Shown here: positions 48,735 to 58,822 of the stretch, one piece after another | Numbering within the stretch: position 1 is the stretch's first letter | Layout of the letters: each line of letters opens with the position of its first letter | Assembly: GCA_012729555.1 (NCBI GenBank) | Contig: JAAYCX010000010.1 | Location: 62,001-126,000 of the forward strand | DNA: 64,000 bases | Source of the DNA: Acidobacteriota bacterium | GTDB lineage: Bacteria > Acidobacteriota > UBA6911 | Direction: 5' to 3' | Made by a program: the position numbers and the translations under genes | Notes under the pieces: model-generated | The model's database searches: none | What the model was told of the DNA's origin: nothing | Seen by the model: the letters and a program-made list of their open reading frames with translations, nothing else

Positions 48735-51281
48735 ATGCACGACGAAATCGAGCGCCTGCGGCGAAAGCTGCGTGAGGGGAGGAGTGGGCTCTTCGGCCGC
48801 GTCCGATGGGACGCGCCCGGCCGGGATCTGCCCGCCGCGCACTCCGACCTGATAGACGGGTTGCTGGGAGAGATCTACGCCGTGTCGTGCGAGGCCGCGG
48901 ACCGGGAAGCGGCGCGCGCACCCGGCTCCGGCCTGGCCGTCGTGGCCACGGGGGGCTACGGGCGCCGGGAACTCCACCCCTTTTCCGATATCGACATCGC
49001 CTTCATCCCGTCCGAGGAGGAGGACCCCTGGGTGGAGGCGGCGGTCCACACGGCCTTCAGGCTGGTGATGGACGTCTTCCTGTCGCTCCGGGAGGTCCAC
49101 GTGGGGTACGCCTTCCGCCCCGTGGTCGAGGCGGGCTCGTGGGACGTGCCCACCCGGACGGCGCTCCTCGACCTGCGCCCCGTCTGCGGCGCCCCTGAGC
49201 TGGTTGCAGCGATGGAGCGCCGCGTCAGGGAAACCCTCTCCCCGCTCGACATCATGCTCGAGTCCCCGCCGGGGGGGACTCCCGTGGGGCGGGAGCGCTC
49301 CCTCTACGAAATCGAGCCGAACCTCAAGGAGGGTCCGGGGGGGCTGCGCGAGCTGCATCGCGCCCGCTGGATCTTCCAGCTGCTGCTGGGGGTCCGGGGC
49401 GTGGACCTGGAGAGGGAGCTTGCCGCGCGCGGGCTGCTCGCGCCGGCGCGGCTCGCCGAAATCCGCGCGGCCGCCGACTGGTTCTGGCGCGCGCGCAGCT
49501 GGCTGCACCTGGCCGCCGGGAGGCGCGCGGAGGTGCTGATGACGAATTACCAGGACCGGATCGCGCGCGAACTTGCGGGCACGGCGGCCCAGGACTGGCT
49601 CGCGCGGCACCTCGGGCACGCCGAGACCCTCCACCGGTTCCGGGAGACGGCGGCACTCGCCCTCCTCGCCGGGCCCCGGGCCGTCGACGGCGCCCTCCTC
49701 GAGGAGGGGGTCCTGTCCCGGAGGCCGGGGGACACCGGCCCCGGGGCGGCCGTCGACCTCTTACGGGCCTCCCAGCGCTACGGGATCCCTGTCGGAGTGC
49801 GGGAACTCGAGCGGCTGGACGCTTCCCCCGCGCCGGCGGGGGAGGGGGAGCCGTCCGACGGGGAGATCCGCGCCTTCATGGACATCCTCGGGGAAGGCCG
49901 CGGGGTGGAACCCGCCCTGAGGCAGCTGCTGCGCTGCGGCCTGCTCGACCGGTTCCTCCCTGGGTTCTCCGAGGTCATGCGCTTCGTCCCGCCCGATCCC
50001 GCCCACCGCTACACCGTGGGGGAGCATTCGATCCGGATGGTGGCCCATCTCGGGCGGTTGCGCGCCGGGGAGGACCCCAGGGGGGGATGGTTCGCCGACC
50101 TGCTCGGCCGGTGCGCCCACTTCGACCTGCTCTGCCTCGCGGCCCTGCTGCACGACGCGGGCAAGCTCTCCCCTTCCGGGGACCACGCCGAGGCCGGAGC
50201 GGTCCTGGCCGCCGGCGTGGCCCGCCGCCTGAGGCTGGCCCCCGAAAAGCGGAAGTTGCTCGACCTCCTCGTCCGTCACCACCTGCTGCTGGTGCGCACG
50301 GCGCGCCTGCACGACCTCCAGTCCCCCCACGTCATCCAGATGGTGGCCGAGCGGGTGCCCGATCCCGAGGCCCTCGGCCACCTCGAGGTCCTGACCTATG
50401 TCGACACCGTGGCGGTCGGGGAGAACAACTGGACCTCCATGGATTTCCGGGACCTCGAGGACCTCCACAGGAGGATGCAGGAGCATTACGCCCGCGCCGA
50501 GGCCGAGACCCGCGAGGACGGGGGGACGGGGGACGACAAGGTGGTGGTGCGGCGCAAGCTGGAAGCTCTGCAAGCCAAGAACGAAGCTTCCGTCATGAAA
50601 CACTGCGGGACCATGCCGTCGGGCTACGTCCTGAACACGCCGCTCGAGGAGATCGCGTTCCACCTCCAGCTCCTGGAGCGGCTCGAGGCCGAGACGGTGG
50701 TGCTCGACGTCTACAACCGCCCCGGGGACGACTATTCCGAGCTCACGATCTGCGCGCCCGACGACCCGCAGCCCGGGATGCTGGCGAGGATCACGGGCGT
50801 CCTCTACGGGTGCGGCGTCGACATCCACCGGGCCCGGGCCTTTACCATGCCGAGGGAGCGGCCGGTCCTCCTGGATACGCTCCGGGTCCGCTCCCACCGG
50901 ATGCAGATCTCGGAAAGCCGCGCGCGCCGCATCCGGTCGGCCCTCGTGGGGGTGCTCGCCGGGGGGGAGGACGTCGAGGCGTTCCTCACCCGGTCGGGCA
51001 AAAGCCCGGCCGGCGGGGTCATGATCGACGCCATCGACCTGCGCAACGACCTGTCGGAAGAGCACACCGTGGTCCACATCGTGGCGCCCGACCTCCAGGG
51101 GCTCCTCTACCTCATGACGCGCGCGCTGTCACGCTGCGGTCTGCACATTCACTCGGCCAAGGTGGCCACCTGGAACGGGCGCGCGGAAAACAATTTCTAC
51201 GTCACCGCCGGCGCCGGCCCGATCCCCGACGCCGAACTCGACCGGTGGACCGGCCGGCTCCGCGCCGAACTGGCCGGATAG
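48735..51281 (+). CDS. glnD: PII uridylyltransferase/uridylyl-removing enzyme
   Basis: 848 residues with the GlnD order: nucleotidyltransferase domain near 73-90 (TGGYGRRELHPFSDIDIAFI, carrying the GG...DxD site), an HD domain near 470-490 (CLAALLHDAGKLSPSGDHAE) and two C-terminal ACT domains (ELTICAPDDPQPGMLARITG and TVVHIVAPDLQGLLYLMTRA) that sense glutamine. It modifies PII when glutamine is low and demodifies it when glutamine is high. It starts 15 bases after the glnB stop, so the two are one operon. Confidence 0.96.
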   Translation: MHDEIERLRRKLREGRSGLFGRVRWDAPGRDLPAAHSDLIDGLLGEIYAVSCEAADREAARAPGSGLAVVATGGYGRRELHPFSDIDIAFIPSEEEDPWVEAAVHTAFRLVMDVFLSLREVHVGYAFRPVVEAGSWDVPTRTALLDLRPVCGAPELVAAMERRVRETLSPLDIMLESPPGGTPVGRERSLYEIEPNLKEGPGGLRELHRARWIFQLLLGVRGVDLERELAARGLLAPARLAEIRAAADWFWRARSWLHLAAGRRAEVLMTNYQDRIARELAGTAAQDWLARHLGHAETLHRFRETAALALLAGPRAVDGALLEEGVLSRRPGDTGPGAAVDLLRASQRYGIPVGVRELERLDASPAPAGEGEPSDGEIRAFMDILGEGRGVEPALRQLLRCGLLDRFLPGFSEVMRFVPPDPAHRYTVGEHSIRMVAHLGRLRAGEDPRGGWFADLLGRCAHFDLLCLAALLHDAGKLSPSGDHAEAGAVLAAGVARRLRLAPEKRKLLDLLVRHHLLLVRTARLHDLQSPHVIQMVAERVPDPEALGHLEVLTYVDTVAVGENNWTSMDFRDLEDLHRRMQEHYARAEAETREDGGTGDDKVVVRRKLEALQAKNEASVMKHCGTMPSGYVLNTPLEEIAFHLQLLERLEAETVVLDVYNRPGDDYSELTICAPDDPQPGMLARITGVLYGCGVDIHRARAFTMPRERPVLLDTLRVRSHRMQISESRARRIRSALVGVLAGGEDVEAFLTRSGKSPAGGVMIDAIDLRNDLSEEHTVVHIVAPDLQGLLYLMTRALSRCGLHIHSAKVATWNGRAENNFYVTAGAGPIPDAELDRWTGRLRAELAG

Positions 51282-51295
51282 CGGCGGAGGGCGGC

Positions 51296-51766
51296 TCAGC
51301 GGCGCAGGGTGGCCGCGAGCCTCCGGGGGTGAAGCAGCAGGTCCAGCCCGCAGCGGATGTCGCGCACCGCCACGGGCGCCGCGAGCAGGGCGGCGGTGGC
51401 CGCGCCTTCCGGCCCTAGGACGGCGATCCCCAGGGCCGCGCGCTCGAGCATCAGCGCGTCGTTGGCCCCGTTGCCGACGGCGGCGACGGCGTCCGCCCCC
51501 AGCCGCTCGACATAGGCCAGCTTCGCCTCCGCCTGCCCCCCCGGGGGGATGAGGGTCGAGGGGAGCCCGAGCGCCCGGGCGATGGCGCCGGTCGTTCCGA
51601 AGGTGTCGGCCGTCACCAGGTGGACCTCGACCCCCCCGGCCAGCCGCCGGAGCCGCTCCCCGACCCCCTCGATCAGCCCCCCGTCCAGGGCGAGGGTCCC
51701 GTTGACGTCCAGGACCAGGTGGCGCAGGCGCAGGGGGCCCAGTCCCGGAATATCGATCTCGATCAT
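51296..51766 (-). CDS. HAD-superfamily hydrolase, soluble P-type-ATPase-like
   Basis: 156 residues. LRHLVLDVNGTLALDGGLIE is the first HAD motif with Asn in the second acidic place, as in the COG4087-type soluble P-type-ATPase relatives; VAAVGNGANDALMLERAALG is motif IV with the GNGxND pattern. It probably dephosphorylates a small molecule. It converges on glnD with a 14-base gap. The ATG at 51766 follows GAGGAGG. Confidence 0.85.
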   Translation of the reverse strand: MIEIDIPGLGPLRLRHLVLDVNGTLALDGGLIEGVGERLRRLAGGVEVHLVTADTFGTTGAIARALGLPSTLIPPGGQAEAKLAYVERLGADAVAAVGNGANDALMLERAALGIAVLGPEGAATAALLAAPVAVRDIRCGLDLLLHPRRLAATLRR

Positions 51767-52087
51767 GCGCGTCCTCCTCGGGCAAAATCCCCGGCGAAAT
51801 GCGGCGGGCGGCAGAGTAACCGATGCCGGCGCCGAAAACAATCGGCGCCCCGTTACAGAATCCATCGCCCCGACCAGCCCGTGCCTCATTGGACAGAGAG
51901 CCGGGAGGTCCGGCAAGGTCGCCGCCGGGGGGGGTGCGCGTGCCCTGCAACAAATCCCGGTGCGTCAAAAATCCAAACCGATCGCCGCGATCTTCGGTTA
52001 CAATGCCACCATAGTCAAGAGGGTGCTTTCGCAGCCGATATGCGGCAGGGTCATGCCCGGCACTTTTTCATCATAAGGAGAAGAGGG
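51767..52087 (+). other. Gene-free gap of 321 bases before the carboxylesterase
   Basis: It holds a perfect 8-base hairpin, GGCGCCGA / TCGGCGCC with loop AAACAA (51828-51849), and a possible -10 TACAAT at 51999-52004, about 84 bases before the ATG. Base composition shifts to lower GC within this gap, which marks the left edge of the hydrolase island. Nothing else is seen. Confidence 0.45.
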
Positions 52088-53683
52088 ATGCTATCAAAGC
52101 GTTCAGGCTGTTTTTTTGCGTTAATGGTGGCTGTTCTATTTGCCGTCGCATGCAGTTCGCCGCCCCTGAAAACGACCGTTGAGGTGACCGGAGGCACCAT
52201 CGAAGGTGTCGAACGGGAGGGAATTTTTGCGTACAAGGGAATTCCGTTTGCAGCCCCTCCGGTCGGCGATCTGCGCTGGAAGGCTCCGAAGCCGGTGGAG
52301 GCATGGACGGGTGTAAAAGATGCGGATGCATACGCCTGCGGATGCATGCAGGACGCGAGCATGGCCGCGATGACGGGCGCTCCCGCGAATTTCAGCGAGG
52401 ACTGCCTGTACCTGAACATCTGGACCGGAGCCAGGAAGGTCGATGAAAGGCGGCCGGTAATGGTTTGGATTCACGGCGGCGCGTTTGTCGGTGGAATGAC
52501 GGGCACGCCGATGTTCGACGGAACAAAATTCGCCCAAAAAGGGGTGGTTCTTGTAAGCCTCGCCTATCGGCTCGGCGTCTTCGGATTCATGGCGCACCCG
52601 GAGCTCAGCGGTGAAAGCGGCCGGGGATCCGGAACCTATGGACTTCAGGATATGATAGCCGGACTCCAGTGGGTAAAGGACAATATCGGCCGGTTCGGAG
52701 GTGACCCGTCGCGCGTAACGATTTTCGGCGAATCCGCGGGAGGAATCGCGGTGGGCATGCTGGCCGCCGCGCCCCCCGCCAAAGGGCTGTTCCAGCGTGC
52801 CATTTCCGAAAGCGGCGGCTCTTTTGCTCCGCCGCGGGTCGTAGAGGGAGCGGGAATGAATGTTCCCTCGCTGAAGCTGGCGGAATCGGATGGAGAGAGC
52901 TTTCTGAAGAAACTCGGCGTCGACGGCATCGAGGCCGCGCGGGCTCTGCCGGCCGAACGGATCCAGGAGTCCGCCGGAGGAGGAATGGGCGGCGGCGCGA
53001 GTTTCTGGCCCGTGGCCGATGGATATGTCATCCCGGGAGACCCTTACGAACTGTATACAAGAGGGGAGTTCAACGACACCCCGATCCTGGCAGGCACCAA
53101 TTCCAATGAAGGCGGATTGTTCATGCGGGGTCCTGCTACCCCTGACCGGTTCGAGCAACAGATCCGATCCGGTTATGGAGAACGGGCGGATGTCATCCTG
53201 GAAGCCTATCCCCATGCGACCGACGCCGAGGCGGCCCGTGCCTCGGCCGATGTCTTCCGCGAATTCGCCTTTTCCTGGCCTACCTGGGCCTGGGCCCGGC
53301 TTCAATCCCGGATGGGGAAGGGCAAGGTGTTTCTCTACTATTATGACCATCGGACGCCGAGATCCCCCGACGGCGCCAATCATGCAGACGAGGTCCCCTA
53401 TGTGTTCGGGAATTTTGGAGGCTTGGGCGGCGAGCCCCGACCGGAAGATCTGGCTCTTTCCGAAATGATTCAGGCTTACTGGATTCATTTTGCCGATAAG
53501 GGAGACCCGAACGGACCCGGCCTGCCGGATTGGCCCAACTTCACCGAGGAAGACCAGAAGGTACTGCATTTCGATGATGCCGCCGCCGCCAGACCGGTCC
53601 CGAACCTGGAAAAGCTGAAGGCCTATGATGCGTATTATACATGGCGCAGGGAACAGGCCGGGAAGAACCGCCCAGAGCAGTAA
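52088..53683 (+). CDS. Type B carboxylesterase (lipid-anchored or exported)
   Basis: 531 residues. The leader ends in a likely lipobox (VLFAVACSS). It has GIPFAAPPVGDLRWKAP, EDCLYLNIWTG, VMVWIHGGAFVGGM (oxyanion hole), TIFGESAGGIAVG with Ser216 as nucleophile, EGGLFMRGPATPDR supplying the acidic residue, and NHADEVPYVFG with the catalytic His. These are all diagnostic of the cholinesterase/carboxylesterase family. It begins the lower-GC island and is followed by another hydrolase gene. Confidence 0.93.
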   Translation: MLSKRSGCFFALMVAVLFAVACSSPPLKTTVEVTGGTIEGVEREGIFAYKGIPFAAPPVGDLRWKAPKPVEAWTGVKDADAYACGCMQDASMAAMTGAPANFSEDCLYLNIWTGARKVDERRPVMVWIHGGAFVGGMTGTPMFDGTKFAQKGVVLVSLAYRLGVFGFMAHPELSGESGRGSGTYGLQDMIAGLQWVKDNIGRFGGDPSRVTIFGESAGGIAVGMLAAAPPAKGLFQRAISESGGSFAPPRVVEGAGMNVPSLKLAESDGESFLKKLGVDGIEAARALPAERIQESAGGGMGGGASFWPVADGYVIPGDPYELYTRGEFNDTPILAGTNSNEGGLFMRGPATPDRFEQQIRSGYGERADVILEAYPHATDAEAARASADVFREFAFSWPTWAWARLQSRMGKGKVFLYYYDHRTPRSPDGANHADEVPYVFGNFGGLGGEPRPEDLALSEMIQAYWIHFADKGDPNGPGLPDWPNFTEEDQKVLHFDDAAAARPVPNLEKLKAYDAYYTWRREQAGKNRPEQ

Positions 53684-53714
53684 AGAGCGCAAATGTGAAG
53701 AAGGGAGGCTGTCC

Positions 53715-54701
53715 ATGATTATGCGTGCCGCAAACCGCCTGATAACCCTCATGGTGCTGGCCGGCGCTCTGCTCGGCGCGCGGGCGGTCACCGCCCAGCA
53801 GCCGCCCGCGTCCCGCGGCGGTGGGCCCGATCGGGCGGCGATGGGTCCGCCGGGATCGGGGCAGAACAACGTACCGGACACCCCGGGGACCGGCGACTAC
53901 CCGGCGATGAAGGAGGAGATTCCCGAGCTCCCACGGCACGTGGTGTATCGACCGGCCAACCTGGCGGCGATGGGTTCGCAAAAGCTGGGCGTGGTCGCGT
54001 GGGGAAACGGAGGCTGTTCGGACGACGGGGCCAGCACCCGCTTCCATCTGCTCGAGCTGGCGTCCCATGGTTACCTGGTGATCGCGTCCGGTCGCATACT
54101 CAGCGGCCCGGGAGCCCATGCGCCCGCGGCGGGGCAAAAGCCCTTCCCGCGCACCGAAACATCGGATCTCACCAAGGCCATCGACTGGGCGCTGGCCGAG
54201 AACACCCGTCAGGGGAGCGCGTATTTCGGGCGCATCGATCCGCGGCAGGTCGCCGTCTCGGGATTCAGTTGTGGAGGCCTGCAGGCGGCCCTGGTCGCCG
54301 GGGACCCGCGCGTGAAGACCCTGATCATGCAGAACACGGGCACCTATGACGGTGAGCGCGCCACCATGCCCGGCTTCAAGGTGCCCAAGTCGACGGTCAA
54401 GACCTATCACACGCCCGTTCTCTACATACTGGGCGGACCGACCGACGTCGCCTATGAGAATGGCATGGAAGACTTCCGGTTGATCGACCATGTCCCCGTG
54501 GCGGTAGCAAACCTGCCGGTAGGTCATGGCGGCACCTACCACCAGCCAAACGGCGGTGCCGCCGCGCAGGTGGCGGTGGACTGGCTGAACTGGCAATTAC
54601 AGGGTGATGCGAAGGCGGCTGCCCGTTTCGTGGGTGACCAATGCGGCCTGTGCACCGATGAGGACTGGACCATCGAACGGAAGAATTTTCCGGCGCGGTG
54701 A
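53715..54701 (+). CDS. Exported alpha/beta hydrolase
   Basis: 328 residues with a leader (IMRAANRLITLMVLAGALLG to VTAQ), a Pro/Gly-rich stretch, then VVAWGNGGCSDDG (oxyanion region) and VAVSGFSCGGLQAALVAG with Ser185. The catalytic His is likely in NLPVGHGGTYHQPN. It resembles chlorophyllase or dienelactone-hydrolase-like secreted esterases; the substrate is unknown. The start is the ATG at 53715 behind GGGAGG, 31 bases after the carboxylesterase stop. Confidence 0.83.
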   Translation: MIMRAANRLITLMVLAGALLGARAVTAQQPPASRGGGPDRAAMGPPGSGQNNVPDTPGTGDYPAMKEEIPELPRHVVYRPANLAAMGSQKLGVVAWGNGGCSDDGASTRFHLLELASHGYLVIASGRILSGPGAHAPAAGQKPFPRTETSDLTKAIDWALAENTRQGSAYFGRIDPRQVAVSGFSCGGLQAALVAGDPRVKTLIMQNTGTYDGERATMPGFKVPKSTVKTYHTPVLYILGGPTDVAYENGMEDFRLIDHVPVAVANLPVGHGGTYHQPNGGAAAQVAVDWLNWQLQGDAKAAARFVGDQCGLCTDEDWTIERKNFPAR

Positions 54702-54735
54702 ACGGGAGATGAAAACCGCTCCCGGCGGGCGTCCT

Positions 54736-56088
54736 CTAGCGGGAAGTGATTTCCTCCTGCATGCGAAGGACCTGCCTGTCGTCCAGGCGGTACCCGAAGT
54801 AGAAAATCGCGGCCGCGAGGATACACGCGGCCGCCGGGATCAGCGTTATCATGGAACTGATGCCGCTGACCACAAACGGGGTCGGGGCCGTGTTCGCCAC
54901 GAAACCGATCGCGGCCAGGCCGACGCTCAGGATGACGCTGCGGAGAAACACGCCTACCTTGATCGGGACATTCATCAGGGCCATGGTGAACGCGCGGATG
55001 TTTTTTCCCGTTTTCCACTCCCCGTAGATGACCGTATCGGAAAAGATCGCCGTGAGCATGGATACGGCGATCGAGTACACCATCATGGCCAGACTGATCA
55101 TGAGGGTGAATCCCCAGGAAGTGCCGCCGGTCAGCCTGGCGAGGGAATAGAGGAGCCCCGCCAGCAGGAGAAACATCCAGTAGCACTTGCGCTTGCCGAT
55201 CCTGACGCCGATCCAGCTCGCGACGAGCGTGCCGGCGAACCGTCCGACGCTGGTGACGAGGATGAACATGGAAACGAACGACGGGTCGCTGCGGACATAG
55301 GTGAAGTAATAGACCGCGAGCGCCGACACCATGAACAGGCTGGTGATGTTGAAGGTCTGGGCGATGATCAGGTGGAGCAGGGGGGGGTTTTTGAATACCA
55401 GGCCGACGATTTCACGAAGCGGCTGTCCGGCGCCTCGGGCGCCGGCGGCCGCTTCGTCATACGGGTCCCTGCCGGCGGTGAGGCGGTAGATGTACAGGTA
55501 GCCGAGGATGGTCGCCGCCCCGAATACGGCCGTCGCGAGTGTGAAGCCGCTGATGGGATCGGTCAGGCGGCCGAAGTAGACGATGAGGGGCATGCCGGTG
55601 AACGAAAAGAGCAGTCCGGCCGCGGCCATCCCCTGCGCCCGGCTGCTCGAAAGTATCGTCCTCTCATCCGGAAGGGTGCTCAGCCGTCCCACCATCGACC
55701 CGTTCGCGGCGGAAACGACGTTCCACAGGAGATGGCTGGTTACGAAGCCGAAAATGATGAAGGCGGATGCGGTGAAATCGGTGCCGATTTTCGTGAACTG
55801 CAGAACCGACAGGGGAAGAAACAGGAGCGGCCCTATCAGGAACCATGAGCGGTATTTCCCCCCGAACCTGAGGGTGACTCTCTGCAGGATGACCCCTCCG
55901 GCCAGGGCGCAGACGATGTCGGCCAGGCTCGTGATCGTGAGGATCCTGCCGAAGACGGCCAGCGAGAAACCGGCGTGGTCGGTCAGGAACGCCGCGAAGA
56001 AATAGACCTCCACGCTGGTCAGCATGACGAAAAACAGATCGGCGATTCCATAGCTGTAAAGCAACGGCCTGCCCAGTCGTCCATCCAT
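54736..56088 (-). CDS. MFS transporter, glycoside-pentoside-hexuronide symporter-like
   Basis: 450 residues with about 12 membrane segments. The N-terminus RPLLYSYGIADLFFVMLTSV followed by FLTDHAGFSLAVFGRILTIT is close to the GPH family start, and IFSDTVIYGEWKTGKNIRAF is its signature C-half loop (D-x-V-x-Y-x-E-x-K-T-G). It probably imports a sugar or uronide with cation. It converges on the alpha/beta hydrolase gene. Confidence 0.9.
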   Translation of the reverse strand: MDGRLGRPLLYSYGIADLFFVMLTSVEVYFFAAFLTDHAGFSLAVFGRILTITSLADIVCALAGGVILQRVTLRFGGKYRSWFLIGPLLFLPLSVLQFTKIGTDFTASAFIIFGFVTSHLLWNVVSAANGSMVGRLSTLPDERTILSSSRAQGMAAAGLLFSFTGMPLIVYFGRLTDPISGFTLATAVFGAATILGYLYIYRLTAGRDPYDEAAAGARGAGQPLREIVGLVFKNPPLLHLIIAQTFNITSLFMVSALAVYYFTYVRSDPSFVSMFILVTSVGRFAGTLVASWIGVRIGKRKCYWMFLLLAGLLYSLARLTGGTSWGFTLMISLAMMVYSIAVSMLTAIFSDTVIYGEWKTGKNIRAFTMALMNVPIKVGVFLRSVILSVGLAAIGFVANTAPTPFVVSGISSMITLIPAAACILAAAIFYFGYRLDDRQVLRMQEEITSR

Positions 56089-56175
56089 TCGGGGACACTC
56101 CTTTTCCTCGGTCTTGCCGCCCCGGAGATACCGCCATTCTGTATCGCAACGGCCCGGCCCGCAACATTGCCCGCG

Positions 56176-57819
56176 CTATTCGGTGCACCTGAAACTGTCG
56201 GCGCTGTTCACGTCACCCCCCTTGTAGCGCGCCACCAGAGGGTACGGGCAAAGCGGCCGGGACACGCCCGGAAAAGAGACGCCTGTCGCGATGATGCGAT
56301 CCGGCGCCATTCCCTTCTCCACCCACGCCATGATCGTTTCGAGCTTGTCGAACCGGTCCGTGGCCTGCCCGCCGTCGCAATGGCACATGCCGGGAATGAA
56401 AAACAGCCGCACGGAATCGCGGATCGATTCGCCGTTGACTTTTACTACCTCGTCGTACCAGTCGGCAAGCACGCTGGAGGCCATGCCTTGATCGGAAAGA
56501 CCGTTATAGACAATCATTTTCCCGTGAAGGGCGAACGTAGACAGGAACGGCGAGTCGGCATCGCTCATCGCTGCGGTATGGCGGGTACGTTCCACATCCC
56601 GGTCAAAATCAAAATCCATGGGATCCAGGTCCGGATCCGGGGGCGTCAGTTGATAGAAACGGATGTTGCTCAAACCGAGTGTCGCATCCGCCGCGTCCCA
56701 TTCCCCGGTACCCGACGAGCCGATGTGCATGGCGCGCCAGGCAGGACCGCCGATGCCGGTGTCATAATTATAGGAGTTATAAAGCGGCGTCCCGTCACTC
56801 GCGCGCGGGCCGGAGTACATGTCCCGCAGGGCGCCCACCTGCGCATCGGAGAGGCAGGTGTCCGTTTTATCTCCCTGGCAGGTCAGCACGCCGGGGTCAA
56901 AGTCGCACCTCTGCCAGTCATGGATCATCCCGTCTGCAAGGCCGTCCAGGGCGTCACAACGCTTAAGAACCCCTTCTGCAACCAGGCGCAAGTCACCGTC
57001 CGAAAAGGAACGGGAAATGACGGGGCGCCCTTTTTCATCCCTGGGTGCAATACGGGCCGGCACCTGGAGGTTCCACATCTGATCCACGGCCACCCTGGAG
57101 AACCGGATGGACGGATCGCCGGCGACGATACCATCAAAATAGAGCGGGAAGCGTTGAGAAGCCATGAGCCCCTGTCGCCCCCCGTTTGAACAGCCCAACA
57201 GGTAAGAGTACTCCGGCGCGGCGCCGTAATAGCGTTCGATCAGTTCCTTGGCTTTCAGGGTCACCTTGTCCAGTGCGTTGTAGGCGTAATCGATCCGGGC
57301 CTGCTGGTCGACGCCGTAAGAGGCGTCCATCATCGAGCCGCGATGTCCGCCATCCGTGCCGACAACGGCAAAACCACGCGCTAACGCGGAGGGCTTGATC
57401 GATCCGAAAATATCACCCAAAGCGGGGGGTAATTCGCCGTCCATTCCGCCGCCGCCCTGGAAAACAAAGCGGTGGTTCCAATCCGTGGGCATGCGCAGGT
57501 CAAAACCGATGCCGAACTCGCGGCCCCCTGCACCGATGCGGGGATTCAGCGTACCCTGAACCAGACAATGCTCGGGAAGATTCTCCCGGATGCCCGTTTG
57601 CCCCGGCAAAGGCCCGGCCGGAACCATCTCCGCCCTATGGACCAGGAAATCGGGCCCCGCGAGTTCCGCAATCGCTTTGCAGGCACGAGGATTGGCAGCC
57701 TTGTCGGATCCGCGGGTCCTCTCAATGAAGGGCGCGGTTGCCAGGAGTGAGAGGAACAACCCGGCCACCATGGGGGGCCGGCAGAACACTCTTTTGATGA
57801 CTTCGGTTCTCAATAACAT
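56176..57819 (-). CDS. Tannase/feruloyl esterase family protein (second copy)
   Basis: 547 residues. The leader MLLRTEVIKRVFCRPPMVAG continues into a hydrophobic stretch. The catalytic block is LLGCSNGGRQGLMASQRF with Ser211, flanked by the paired Cys; CDALDGLADGMIHDWQRCDF is the calcium-type loop; FIPGMCHCDGGQ has the catalytic His and the partner Cys; SRPLCPYPLVARYKG closes it. It is the second family member in the window (other at 36681-38147) but clearly divergent from it. GGGAGGAT precedes the ATG at 57819. Confidence 0.92.
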   Translation of the reverse strand: MLLRTEVIKRVFCRPPMVAGLFLSLLATAPFIERTRGSDKAANPRACKAIAELAGPDFLVHRAEMVPAGPLPGQTGIRENLPEHCLVQGTLNPRIGAGGREFGIGFDLRMPTDWNHRFVFQGGGGMDGELPPALGDIFGSIKPSALARGFAVVGTDGGHRGSMMDASYGVDQQARIDYAYNALDKVTLKAKELIERYYGAAPEYSYLLGCSNGGRQGLMASQRFPLYFDGIVAGDPSIRFSRVAVDQMWNLQVPARIAPRDEKGRPVISRSFSDGDLRLVAEGVLKRCDALDGLADGMIHDWQRCDFDPGVLTCQGDKTDTCLSDAQVGALRDMYSGPRASDGTPLYNSYNYDTGIGGPAWRAMHIGSSGTGEWDAADATLGLSNIRFYQLTPPDPDLDPMDFDFDRDVERTRHTAAMSDADSPFLSTFALHGKMIVYNGLSDQGMASSVLADWYDEVVKVNGESIRDSVRLFFIPGMCHCDGGQATDRFDKLETIMAWVEKGMAPDRIIATGVSFPGVSRPLCPYPLVARYKGGDVNSADSFRCTE

Positions 57820-57900
57820 GGGGATATCCTCCCTGCAGGTTGCGGCCATCCGGTTCGTACTTTTAAGGGCTTTTGCCCGATCCACCGCTTTGCGGCCGGC

Positions 57901-58725
57901 CTACGGGTCCTCTCGCCCGGCCTGGACTCCACGGACGTAATCCATCCACCCCCGCCACTGCGGCGGGCCGACCCGCTCCATCCAGTCGTTGTGTCCGGCG
58001 CCTTGAACGATCCACATCCGTTTGTCGCCGGTGCGGGACTCATAGAGAGCCCTTGCGTGCCTGATCGGAACGATGTCGTCCTTTTCCGCGCCGACGACGC
58101 CGACCCTGCCCGGGTAGGCTTTCAGATTTCGGACGGTGTCGTATTTGTCTCTCAGAAGGAGCCCGAGCGGCGCCCACGGGAAATGGTGTTTGGCCGCGGC
58201 CAGGAGCGTATCCCACGGCGTGATCAGGAGCACGCCGTCGATCGGGAGGGATCCGTCCCCGGCCAGTCCCGCCGCCACCCCGCAGCCCAGGGATTCCCCG
58301 AGCAGGAAGACCGGGCTTCCATATCGCCCGGACACCAGCCGGAGGGTCGCTTTCGCATCGCTGACGAACGACGCTTCGCCCAACTTCCCCTCCCGTTTGC
58401 CGTACCCGGGATATTCGGCCAGGATGACGCGATAGCCGAGCGGGGCCAACGCATCGACGTAGTAGCCCCGGTCCGCGGCCGTCCCCGCGTTGCCGTGGAA
58501 GACGATGACGGTTCCCTTCGGATCCGCGACCCCGGCAGCGCCGATGAAACCGCGATAGGCCGCAGGTCCGGCAGGCCAGAAACGGAGATTCAGCGCGGCC
58601 AGTTCCCCGGTCGTCGGCAGGCGCCGGTCCGGATAGTAGAGAAAACGATTTTGCACGGAGCATCCCGCCGATAACACGATGGCCCCCGCCATCATGACGA
58701 TCCCTGCGGCGTTTCCGAGATTCAT
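57901..58725 (-). CDS. Lipoprotein alpha/beta hydrolase (Bem46/ABHD13-like)
   Basis: 274 residues with a lipoprotein leader (MNLGNAAGIVMMAGAIVLSA followed by GC). TVIVFHGNAGTAADRGYYVD holds the oxyanion HGNAG motif of the Bem46 group, VILAEYPGYGKREGK follows, VFLLGESLGCGVAAG has the nucleophile Ser, GAEKDDIVPIRHA the acid, and VQGAGHNDWMERV the His. The substrate is unknown. The ATG at 58725 carries MNLGN. Confidence 0.88.
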   Translation of the reverse strand: MNLGNAAGIVMMAGAIVLSAGCSVQNRFLYYPDRRLPTTGELAALNLRFWPAGPAAYRGFIGAAGVADPKGTVIVFHGNAGTAADRGYYVDALAPLGYRVILAEYPGYGKREGKLGEASFVSDAKATLRLVSGRYGSPVFLLGESLGCGVAAGLAGDGSLPIDGVLLITPWDTLLAAAKHHFPWAPLGLLLRDKYDTVRNLKAYPGRVGVVGAEKDDIVPIRHARALYESRTGDKRMWIVQGAGHNDWMERVGPPQWRGWMDYVRGVQAGREDP

Positions 58726-58822
58726 GGGGCTTTCCCCTCTTTTCTCCGGTCATTCCCGGGAAATGGCGGCATGACCATCCCCTTTCTACGGCGCAGGGAG
58801 AGGGGGCGGAGTTTCTCCAGGC

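Noticed and set aside
48381-51281. glnB-glnD as an unusual pairing
   Set aside because: The pair is ordinary in bacteria and both proteins look intact; only its presence in the same window as the sigma-54 block is of note.
51296-51766. Loss of the second HAD Asp (DVNGT) as a sign of inactivity
   Set aside because: This Asn variant is normal for the soluble P-type-ATPase-like group, so it was not reported as a defect.
54604-55848. Long plus-strand open frame within the MFS transporter gene
   Set aside because: Its composition is charged and low in hydrophobic residues, and it has no motifs; the opposite strand codes 12 clear membrane segments.
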